Assembly (NCBI GenBank): GCA_030603465.1
Contig: JAUVXT010000002.1
Location: 1 to 34,218 of the forward strand
Direction of reading: 5' to 3'
Length of the DNA: 34,218 bases
DNA from: Deltaproteobacteria bacterium
GTDB taxonomy: Bacteria; Desulfobacterota; Syntrophia; Syntrophales; UBA2210
The position numbers were made by a program, and so were the translations under genes. Position 1 is the stretch's first letter. Each line of letters opens with the position of its first letter. The notes under the pieces are model-generated. The model was given only the letters and a program-made list of their open reading frames with translations. It was not told the origin of the DNA and searched no databases. Below, in pieces: positions 1 to 6,122 of this stretch.

Positions 1-81
1 CAAGTAACTAGAATTTACAAAATCGCCATAACTTATTGATACTTCTTAATATATGCCAAGTAATACGCGAATTTAAATAAT

Positions 82-103
82 GCAAGTTACTTGCAATTAT
101 AAT
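82..103 (+). promoter_or_regulatory. Probable promoter -10 box with overlapping palindromic operator for the GntR gene
   Basis: A perfect TATAAT lies at 98-103. Directly upstream, where the promoter spacer would be, is the perfect palindrome GCAAG-TTA-CTTGC (82-94). The half-site CAAGTAA(C/T) recurs at 1-8 and 57-64, and on the opposite strand at 86-93 within the palindrome. No good -35 box is visible (the best are 3/6 matches). A palindrome in the spacer just before a GntR gene suggests autoregulation, which is inference. Confidence 0.5.
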
Positions 104-104
104 G

Positions 105-153
105 TCCCGACTCGTCGGGGCATAGCGGAGCTTTTTACGAACGCATCAAGATT
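105..153 (+). repeat. Divergent copy of the intergenic hairpin repeat
   Basis: A hairpin CCCGA-CTCG-TCGGG (106-119) is followed by a tail at 131-153. That tail matches 19 of 23 positions of 31961-31983, which also follows a hairpin of this family. The element lies in the leader of the GntR gene, so it could form a 5' structure in that mRNA. Confidence 0.4.
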
Positions 154-178
154 TACTAACTATTTTAAAGGTGTGACT

Positions 179-892
179 ATGACAATATTCAAACCCCTTC
201 GAAGTGAAAAATTTTCCCAGGAAGTAGCTAGCAGAATCAAAGAAAGTATATTTGATGAAACCTTTGTCCCCGGAGATAAGCTTCCTTCGGAAAGGAAAAT
301 GGCCGAAGCCTTTGGGGTGAGCAATGTTACCGTAAGGCAGGCTATCAGGGTTCTTGAAAATTCTGGAATAGTTCACACAAAGCAGGGTGTGGATGGCGGA
401 ATTTTTGTGTCCGAGGCGGACACAATATCTGTGAGTTCATATCTCTCGGATATGCTCAGGTTGAAGAGGGTTAGCATGAGTGATTTGACAATGGCCAGGG
501 TTATTTTTGAACCGGAAATTGCCTTTCATGCCTCTCTGGTTTGGAAGGATGGAGACATGGAAGAAGTGGAAAGAAATATAGAAGAGGCCGAGATTGCCTT
601 AGCTCATGGGAAAGCCTTTGATTCCAGGATGTTGAATCTGACATTTCATCGCCTGGTTTGCAATATCACTAAAAATCCAGTAGTTACATTCGCCCTCAAT
701 TCAGTGGTTGATGTATTGGAAGAAAATGCCATGAAGTCAAAATCAGACAAGGATTTTACTACCGAAGTAATTGCCTCGCATAGAACGATTATGGAAAAAA
801 TTCGGGACAGGAAAAAGGAAGAAGCCAGGGATGAGATGAAAAAGCATATCGAGAGGGTTCATGTAAGGCTTGGCAAACTTTATCGTATATAG
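179..892 (+). CDS. GntR/FadR-family transcriptional regulator (FCD domain)
   Basis: This 237-residue regulator has an N-terminal winged helix-turn-helix (about residues 8-75, with LPSERKMAEAFGVSNVTVRQAIRVLE) and a C-terminal all-helical FCD ligand domain (about 95-225). The FCD domain keeps spaced acidic and His residues (FEPEIAFH, TFHRLVC, SHRTIMEKI, KKHIERVH) that usually bind a metal and sense a small organic acid. I chose the ATG at 179 because AAAGGTG lies just upstream. An in-frame ATG at 80 would add 33 residues that run through the promoter and repeat. It is the first gene of the window and faces the catabolic operon starting at 1411. It probably controls itself through the palindrome at 82-94 and perhaps that operon. 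The effector is unknown. Confidence 0.9.
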   Translation: MTIFKPLRSEKFSQEVASRIKESIFDETFVPGDKLPSERKMAEAFGVSNVTVRQAIRVLENSGIVHTKQGVDGGIFVSEADTISVSSYLSDMLRLKRVSMSDLTMARVIFEPEIAFHASLVWKDGDMEEVERNIEEAEIALAHGKAFDSRMLNLTFHRLVCNITKNPVVTFALNSVVDVLEENAMKSKSDKDFTTEVIASHRTIMEKIRDRKKEEARDEMKKHIERVHVRLGKLYRI

Positions 893-1021
893 AAAAGGGT
901 CTGAGATTTACCTGTTGGGCGCTTGTGATGGCTGTGGCGTAACGTGCAATCTTTTTTATCGAGAATTAGCATAGGCAAAGGTTGTCGTTATTGATTTTCT
1001 GACGATTTTACGACGTTTTGA

Positions 1022-1073
1022 GCTGAACAGCGAGCACATTCCCCGCTGCTTGCGGCGGGGTTAGCGAGCGAAC
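1022..1073 (+). repeat. Intergenic hairpin repeat, copy A
   Basis: The left flank CTGAACAGCGAGCACATTC is followed by a hairpin CCCCGCTG-CTTG-CGGCGGGG (1041-1060; eight pairs including one G-U, CUUG loop) and the right flank TTAGCGAGCGAA. The same modules recur at 12354-12400 and 31794-31844. No poly-T tract follows, so it is not a standard terminator. Confidence 0.75.
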
Positions 1074-1181
1074 ATAAAATAATTTATCTCTTTCGCATTT
1101 AAGTTGATGAACCGTCGCATAAACGCCTTTTGCTTGTCTAAGATGCTTTTTGATAAATCGAAGGCTTGCTACAGGCGATTT

Positions 1182-1214
1182 AAAGAATCATCATGTTATC
1201 CATGATGATTCTTT
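1182..1214. repeat. Perfect 14-bp inverted repeat with 5-nt spacer
   Basis: The left arm AAAGAATCATCATG (1182-1195) and the exact reverse complement CATGATGATTCTTT (1201-1214) flank TTATC. No T-run follows, so a terminator is unlikely. It sits about 200 bp upstream of the cupin/amidohydrolase operon and could be a regulator site or an RNA hairpin. Confidence 0.7.
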
Positions 1215-1240
1215 GAAAGGTAAGGAAGGTTTCAGTTATA

Positions 1241-1264
1241 TTCGTTCGCCTTCGCTCACTGTTC
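1241..1264 (-). repeat. Possible degenerate inverted copy of the hairpin repeat flanks
   Basis: Read on the minus strand this gives GAACAGTGAGCGAAGG followed by CGAACGAA. That resembles the two flanks of copy A (GAACAGCGAGC and GCGAGCGAAC) joined without the central hairpin. The similarity is short and could be chance. Confidence 0.25.
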
Positions 1265-1410
1265 TTTTCAAAACTCGCCCTTCGGGTTCAGGCAGTTTAA
1301 ATCGCTATCCTTCCGCTTCGCCAAGATTTATTCTAACGCTCAAAGGTATTTATGCTTGAACAACTTTATCACGAAAGAACCAAATATATTGTCTAGGAGG
1401 TTTGACGCAT

Positions 1411-1896
1411 ATGAAAAAGTACGAGGAAAAGATTACGATCAACGGTAGCAATATTTCTGTTGCCCGCACAGATAATCCCACCAATGTGGATTATATAGCA
1501 GGAGATTTGAAGCTTTTGACATACGACATAACGGATCCCAAGTTGAAACCCGAAAATTTTGACAAACCGGGCGGAACGCCCATGACTCTCTTTAAGGCAG
1601 ACGCACTGAGAGTTGACCTCTCCAAACGTACGAAGGAAGCGATGAATTTTTGGCACAGGAGTTGTGACTTTCACGAGTTGATTTTCTGTTTTAAGGGCTC
1701 AATTATATGGGAAACCGAGCTCGGCAATGCGGAATTGAAGGCCGGGCAGATGATGATTATACCCAAGGGGGTGGCACACAGGTCCAGCCCCGGGCAGACT
1801 GAGAGCGAAAACATCATAGTAGAGTTAAAGATATATTCCGATTCCATCGAGGAAGTGGTTCAGGGAATCGATATAGCAAAGAGAGTGAGGGATTGA
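1411..1896 (+). CDS. Cupin-domain protein
   Basis: This 161-residue protein has a single cupin beta-barrel at about residues 60-145. Motif 1 is seen as WHRSCDFHELIFCFKGS and motif 2 as AGQMMIIPKGVAHRSSP. The His residues of both motifs could hold a metal ion. The start is the ATG at 1411, ten bases after a perfect AGGAGG (1395-1400); a TTG at 1402 is too close to that site. It is the first gene of the operon and is followed after one base by an amidohydrolase, so the two are probably translationally coupled. Small cupins in such clusters may be enzymes (isomerase, dioxygenase or decarboxylase) or ligand-binding accessory proteins. The sequence does not decide, and a dioxygenase is unlikely in an anaerobe. 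Confidence 0.8.
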   Translation: MKKYEEKITINGSNISVARTDNPTNVDYIAGDLKLLTYDITDPKLKPENFDKPGGTPMTLFKADALRVDLSKRTKEAMNFWHRSCDFHELIFCFKGSIIWETELGNAELKAGQMMIIPKGVAHRSSPGQTESENIIVELKIYSDSIEEVVQGIDIAKRVRD

Positions 1897-1897
1897 T

Positions 1898-3304
1898 ATG
1901 GGAAAGAGGACGGCGGATCTTTTGATAAAAAATGCCGACTGGATCATTACCATGGATGGAGAAAGGCGGATCATCAGGGACGGCGCAATTGCCGTGAAGG
2001 GTGATACCATCCTGGATATCGACAAGACCGATATTGTGGAAAGTCGTTATGGTGCAGAGAAAACCATCACTGCAGAGGACAGGGTGGTAATTCCCGGCAT
2101 GATCGACAGTCATGTCCATTCGGCATTTCAACTGAGTCGTGGGTTGGCCGATGAAGTGGGGGAGCAAAAATTCCTCTTTGAAAGGATGTATCCCTATGAA
2201 GGCTGCATGGATGATGAAGATACTTATTGGAGCGCTGTCCTCTGCACTCTCGAACTTCTGAAACATGGGGTGACCTGTTTCGTAGATCCGGGAAATTACC
2301 GCATAGATGAAACGGCAAAGGCCGTTGAAGAATCGGGCATGCGGTGCATCGTTGCGAAAAGCAGCTTTGATATTGGAAAGTCCTCTTTTGGAAGTATTCC
2401 GGAGGCATGGATCGAAACGACGGAAGAAGCCCTGGAGAGAGCGGAGACCGTCATAGAAAAATGGCATGGCAAAGCGGATGGACGAATCCGGGCATTTGCC
2501 TCTTTCAGAGGGTTAAACAACTGTACCGACCAGCTTATTCAGGGTTTGAAGGAGATTGCCGATAGGCACAATACGGGGATCCAGACCCACTGCGCCTTTG
2601 CCCAGAAAACGAGAGACATGTCACTGGACAAGTTTGGTATGACCGAGGTGGAGCGTCTTGAAAGACTTGGTGTACTGGGACCTAACGTGCTTCTGGGGCA
2701 TGTGGGGTGGCTCACACCCGCCGAGCTTCTTTTGATGCAGAAGAGAGAGGTGTGCGCGGTGGCGTGTCCCAGTTCTACCTTTCACAACGGCTACGGAAAT
2801 ATCACCATGGGACATATTCCCGAATTACTCGAGATGGGTCTTTCCGTTGGAGTCGGGTCGGACCACGCATCATCGGGCATTGTCGACATGTTGCAGGAAT
2901 TGCGTATCGTCGGTATGGGCTTCAAGGAGACACGGATCGATCCCAAGATAATGCCGCCGGAAAGGGTCTTTGAAATGGCCACCGTCAATGGCGCAAAGGG
3001 CGCCCTCTGGGATAAGGAGATAGGAACTCTTGAAGCCGGCAAAAAGGCCGACATTGTCATGTTTAACACCATGAGGCCCGAATGGATGCCCCTCTACAAC
3101 AATCCCCTTGTCAATCTTGTCTACAGTGCTACGGGAAGTAGTGTAGATACGGTCATCGTGGCCGGGAACATCCTCGTTGCAAAGGGTGAAGCGGTATCGA
3201 TCGATGAGGGCAAAGTGTATGCCGAAATTAAGAGACTGACGGGGAAAATCCTGGCAAAGACGGGGTTGGGACCGATTATAAAACCTAAATGGAAGGTAGT
3301 GTAA
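1898..3304 (+). CDS. ATZ/TRZ-type metal-dependent amidohydrolase
   Basis: This 468-residue protein belongs to the amidohydrolase superfamily group that contains cytosine and guanine deaminase, SsnA, and the triazine hydrolases AtzA/TrzN. The metal site is visible: H72 and H74 (PGMIDSHVHSAF), H231 (QTHCAFAQ), H268 (LLGHVGWLT) and D322 (GVGSDHASS). In most deaminases and in AtzA/TrzN a catalytic Glu follows the third metal His by three residues (HxxE); here that residue is F234. The protein may therefore use another acid/base or a different reaction. It lies one base after the cupin gene and 14 bases before ubiX. It would suit hydrolytic removal of an amino or other leaving group from a ring, or hydrolysis of a ring C-N bond. 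The substrate is unknown. Confidence 0.85.
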   Translation: MGKRTADLLIKNADWIITMDGERRIIRDGAIAVKGDTILDIDKTDIVESRYGAEKTITAEDRVVIPGMIDSHVHSAFQLSRGLADEVGEQKFLFERMYPYEGCMDDEDTYWSAVLCTLELLKHGVTCFVDPGNYRIDETAKAVEESGMRCIVAKSSFDIGKSSFGSIPEAWIETTEEALERAETVIEKWHGKADGRIRAFASFRGLNNCTDQLIQGLKEIADRHNTGIQTHCAFAQKTRDMSLDKFGMTEVERLERLGVLGPNVLLGHVGWLTPAELLLMQKREVCAVACPSSTFHNGYGNITMGHIPELLEMGLSVGVGSDHASSGIVDMLQELRIVGMGFKETRIDPKIMPPERVFEMATVNGAKGALWDKEIGTLEAGKKADIVMFNTMRPEWMPLYNNPLVNLVYSATGSSVDTVIVAGNILVAKGEAVSIDEGKVYAEIKRLTGKILAKTGLGPIIKPKWKVV

Positions 3305-3318
3305 GGAGAACTTTAAAA

Positions 3319-3873
3319 ATGAAGATAGTCGTTGGTATATCGGGAGCCTCGGGGGTGCAGTATGGGATCCGGTTTTTGGAGGTCTGTCGGTCGTTGAAGA
3401 TTGAAACTCACCTGGTGATATCTGCCTGGGGGAGGAAAAACATTGAACTGGAAACCGACTGTAGCGTCAGTCAGGTTTGCTCGCTGGCATCTAAAAATTA
3501 CGAAAAGGAAGACCTCGCGGCGGCGATATCAAGCGGGTCATTCAGGCATGACGGGATGGTTGTAATACCTTGCAGCATGAAATCTGTGGCGGCTATAGCA
3601 AACGGGTATACGGAAAATCTGCTTCATCGCGCCGCCGATGTGACACTCAAGGAAAGACGGAAACTGATACTGATTCCCAGGGAGACGCCTCTCAGTGTCA
3701 TCCATCTGGAGAATCTTTTAAAACTGGCCCGTTCGGGCGCAATCATACTTCCGCCAATGCCCGCCTTTTACAATAAACCCAAAACCCTGGAAGACATTAT
3801 CGACCATCTGGTTGGGCGCGTGCTGGATCATCTCGGTGTGGATCATGAGTTGGTCAATCGATGGGGTGAATAG
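3319..3873 (+). CDS. ubiX: Flavin prenyltransferase UbiX
   Basis: This 184-residue protein joins a dimethylallyl group to FMN to make prenyl-FMN, the cofactor of UbiD decarboxylases. The hallmarks are present: GISGASGVQYGIRFLE at the N-terminus, the SGSFRHDGMVVIPCSMKSVAAIANG segment (given here as a landmark at about 83-106), NLLHRAADVTLKERRKLILI, RETPLSVIHLENLL and PPMPAFYNKP near the C-terminus. I chose the ATG at 3319, placed ten bases after AAGGAG; an earlier in-frame ATG at 3289 lies inside the previous gene and would add ten residues before the conserved start. The partner UbiD gene lies at 8645 in the same probable operon, with the acyl-CoA synthetase genes and a molybdenum hydroxylase subunit between them. 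Confidence 0.95.
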   Translation: MKIVVGISGASGVQYGIRFLEVCRSLKIETHLVISAWGRKNIELETDCSVSQVCSLASKNYEKEDLAAAISSGSFRHDGMVVIPCSMKSVAAIANGYTENLLHRAADVTLKERRKLILIPRETPLSVIHLENLLKLARSGAIILPPMPAFYNKPKTLEDIIDHLVGRVLDHLGVDHELVNRWGE

Positions 3874-3932
3874 ATTGCTGAGCGAAGTACAACTGTGAAA
3901 TATCAAAACCAATCAAGTGTGAGGTGACAAGA

Positions 3933-5375
3933 ATGGTACATGTGGAAACAACTGCTGGTAGTTCTTTAGACGGATTATTCAAGGCTGAAGGCATTGCTAT
4001 TATCGGGGCTTCGTCCAAGGTGGGAAAGCCGGGGAACAAGATCGTCGAATATGCCCTGGAGTTGGACTTTAAGGGGGAGATATATCCCATCAATCCGGGT
4101 GCTGAGGAAATCATGGGGTTAAAATGCTACAGGGACCTGGAGGCCATTGAAGGGAAAGTGGATATAGTCGTGGTGGTGCTGCACTCTGACGACTGCGTTA
4201 CGGCGGCTCAGAAGATCGCGCAGAGAAAGGATGAAAAGGGCGATATTTCCGTGGTGGTGGTTGTCTCCGGCGGGTTCAGCGAACGGGGAGACGAAGAGGG
4301 GAGAGAAAGGGAAAAAGCCTTGCTCGAACCCCTGATGTCAAGAGGGATCCGGGTTGTCGGCCCCAACTGTCAGGGGATCATAGATACCTATCAGGGGATA
4401 AATACGACCTTTGATGTGGGGAAATACAAGAAGGGGGGATTGTCCGTCATCACGCAGAGCGGGGCCTTTGCCGTTTCCTACCTCATGTGGGCCGATCCTC
4501 TGGGGATGTTGGGATTGAGCAAGTTCGTGTCTGTGGGCAATATGAGGGATGTAAGCGCCATAGATCTCCTTAACTATTTTGCCGACGATGAGAGTACCAA
4601 GGTGATCGCCCTCTATCTGGAAGGCGCAAATGAGGCGAGGAAGCTGATAGAAACGGCTGCCGAGGTGTCGAAGAAAAAACCTATCGTAACCATGAAGGCC
4701 GGCAGAACAGAGTTGGGAGGCCGCGCCGCCCAGAGCCACACAGGCTCCATTGCGGGGAGCTTCGAAATGTACAAGGGGGCCTTTCGCCAGTCCGGTGTGA
4801 TTCAGACCTTCAATGTGCCGGAATTTTATCATACGGCGGCGGCATTCTCGAAAATGCCCATGCCCAAGGGCAACCGCGTCTGTGTTTTGACCGTTGTCGG
4901 CGGCCCGGGGACACTCTGTGTAGATGAACTGATTACATCGGGTGTCGTCGAACTGGCGAAACTCTCGGAGGAGACAAAATCACGCCTCAAAGAGATACTG
5001 GCGCCAACGGCAAATGTGGGTAAACCTGACGGCTATATAGACATGACGGGCTCGGTGAGTGAGACCCTTCATAAGGAGGTGTTCAAAATCGTTCTCAGTG
5101 ACAAGAATATCGACGGTGTTATCTATCTGACGACTCCGCCCGCCTTCCTCGATGAGGAACTGCTGGCGAAAAATATAGTGTCGGCCTATCAATCCTTCCC
5201 CGAAGAAGAGAGAAAACCGGTGCTTTCGGTATTGCTCTATGGATTCTCGGTTGCGAAAGGGAGGAGGATTATGGAGGATGCCGACATGCCGACGCTCGAC
5301 TATCCCGATACGGCCGCTCAGGTGATGGCAAACATGATCAGATACAGTCAATATCGTTCGAGAAATAACTGCTAG
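3933..5375 (+). CDS. ADP-forming acyl-CoA synthetase, alpha subunit (CoA-binding)
   Basis: This 480-residue protein is related to the alpha chain of acetyl-CoA synthetase (ADP-forming). It has an N-terminal CoA-binding Rossmann domain (AIIGASSKVGKPG and GEIYPINP, residues 20-60) and two succinyl-CoA-ligase-like domains. The expected phosphohistidine is H269 in AAQSHTGSIAGS. The start is the ATG at 3933, six bases after GAGGTG; a GTG at 3924 overlaps that site. The beta chain follows 46 bases downstream. The pair makes ATP from an acyl-CoA, ADP and phosphate, or runs in reverse to activate an acid. In an aromatic-degrading anaerobe it would either conserve energy from a product acyl-CoA or activate the substrate. 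A fused homologue lies at 26899. Confidence 0.9.
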   Translation: MVHVETTAGSSLDGLFKAEGIAIIGASSKVGKPGNKIVEYALELDFKGEIYPINPGAEEIMGLKCYRDLEAIEGKVDIVVVVLHSDDCVTAAQKIAQRKDEKGDISVVVVVSGGFSERGDEEGREREKALLEPLMSRGIRVVGPNCQGIIDTYQGINTTFDVGKYKKGGLSVITQSGAFAVSYLMWADPLGMLGLSKFVSVGNMRDVSAIDLLNYFADDESTKVIALYLEGANEARKLIETAAEVSKKKPIVTMKAGRTELGGRAAQSHTGSIAGSFEMYKGAFRQSGVIQTFNVPEFYHTAAAFSKMPMPKGNRVCVLTVVGGPGTLCVDELITSGVVELAKLSEETKSRLKEILAPTANVGKPDGYIDMTGSVSETLHKEVFKIVLSDKNIDGVIYLTTPPAFLDEELLAKNIVSAYQSFPEEERKPVLSVLLYGFSVAKGRRIMEDADMPTLDYPDTAAQVMANMIRYSQYRSRNNC

Positions 5376-5421
5376 ACGTGAACCGATTATCAGTTCCAGA
5401 CAATATTAGTGGAGGTCAAAA

Positions 5422-6117
5422 ATGGGTTATAGAGAAATAATAGAGCGCGCCATAGATACGGGGAGAGAGGTTCTCCCTGAACATGAGGCCTATCAGGTAT
5501 GTGAAGAATTCGGTATCGCCTATCCGCCGACCAGGTTTGCGACGACCCGGGAAGAGACAGTGGAAGCGGCAGAAAGCCTGGGCTATCCCGTCGTGCTAAA
5601 GATTGTCTCGCCGGCAGTGGTTCACAAATCTGATGCGGGGGGAGTCATCGTCGGTATCGTCTCTCAGTCGGAGCTCAAGGATGCCTACGATCTTTTATTT
5701 GCCAATGTGAAGGAGAAGGTGGGCGACGTGCCCATTGACGGCGTGCTGATACAAAAGGCTATGCCGAAGGCCGCAGAAGTTGTCGTGGGCGGCCTGAAGG
5801 ATGATCTCTTCGGTCCTGTCGTCATGTTCGGTTCCGGGGGAATCCTGGTGGAGATATTCAAGGATGTCTCTTTCAGGCTGGCGCCTCTAGACAGGGACGA
5901 AGCCATGAGGCAAATCAAGGAGACGAAGGCCTACGAAATATTAAAGGGTGTCAGAGGCGCACCTCCGAGTGATCTGGATGCCCTGGCCGATCTGATTGTG
6001 AATGCGGGAAAATTGTTGTCCGCCCTTCCTGAAATTAAAGAGCTCGATTTTAATCCTGTCTTTGCCGGTTCCGATGGTTCTGTTGTTGTCGATGCCAGGA
6101 TGGTAATAGGGAGTTGA
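5422..6117 (+). CDS. ADP-forming acyl-CoA synthetase, beta subunit (ATP-grasp)
   Basis: This 231-residue ATP-grasp protein matches the short beta chain of ADP-forming acetyl-CoA synthetase. Visible marks are GYPVVLKIVSPAVVHKSDAG (ATP-binding lysine and phosphate contacts, about residues 55-75), VLIQKAMPKAAEVVVG, PVVMFGSGGILVEIFKD and the C-terminal LDFNPVFAG with metal-binding acidic and Asn residues. It begins with ATG eight bases after GGAGGTC. Its stop lies five bases before the next start, so coupling to the molybdenum hydroxylase gene is likely. With the alpha subunit it forms one enzyme, and phosphate passes through the alpha-chain histidine. Confidence 0.92.
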   Translation: MGYREIIERAIDTGREVLPEHEAYQVCEEFGIAYPPTRFATTREETVEAAESLGYPVVLKIVSPAVVHKSDAGGVIVGIVSQSELKDAYDLLFANVKEKVGDVPIDGVLIQKAMPKAAEVVVGGLKDDLFGPVVMFGSGGILVEIFKDVSFRLAPLDRDEAMRQIKETKAYEILKGVRGAPPSDLDALADLIVNAGKLLSALPEIKELDFNPVFAGSDGSVVVDARMVIGS

Positions 6118-6122
6118 TCGAA

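Larger units (their letters stand above)
893..1410. other. Long non-coding interval with repeats and a strong palindrome
   Basis: This 518-bp stretch separates the regulator from the catabolic operon. It holds a hairpin repeat (1022-1073), a perfect 14-bp palindrome (1182-1214) and a possible degenerate inverted repeat copy (1241-1264). The only open frame (1150-1359) lacks a ribosome site and runs through the repeats, so I do not call it a gene. The operon promoter should lie here, but I cannot place a convincing -35/-10 pair. Confidence 0.6.

Noticed and set aside
1150..1359. A 69-codon open frame in the gap before the cupin gene
   Set aside because: It passes through the palindrome and a repeat-like segment, has no ribosome binding site, and its translation resembles no protein I know.
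1814..2467. A 217-codon antisense frame opposite the amidohydrolase gene
   Set aside because: The sense strand encodes a clear enzyme with all metal ligands. The antisense translation has no recognisable features.
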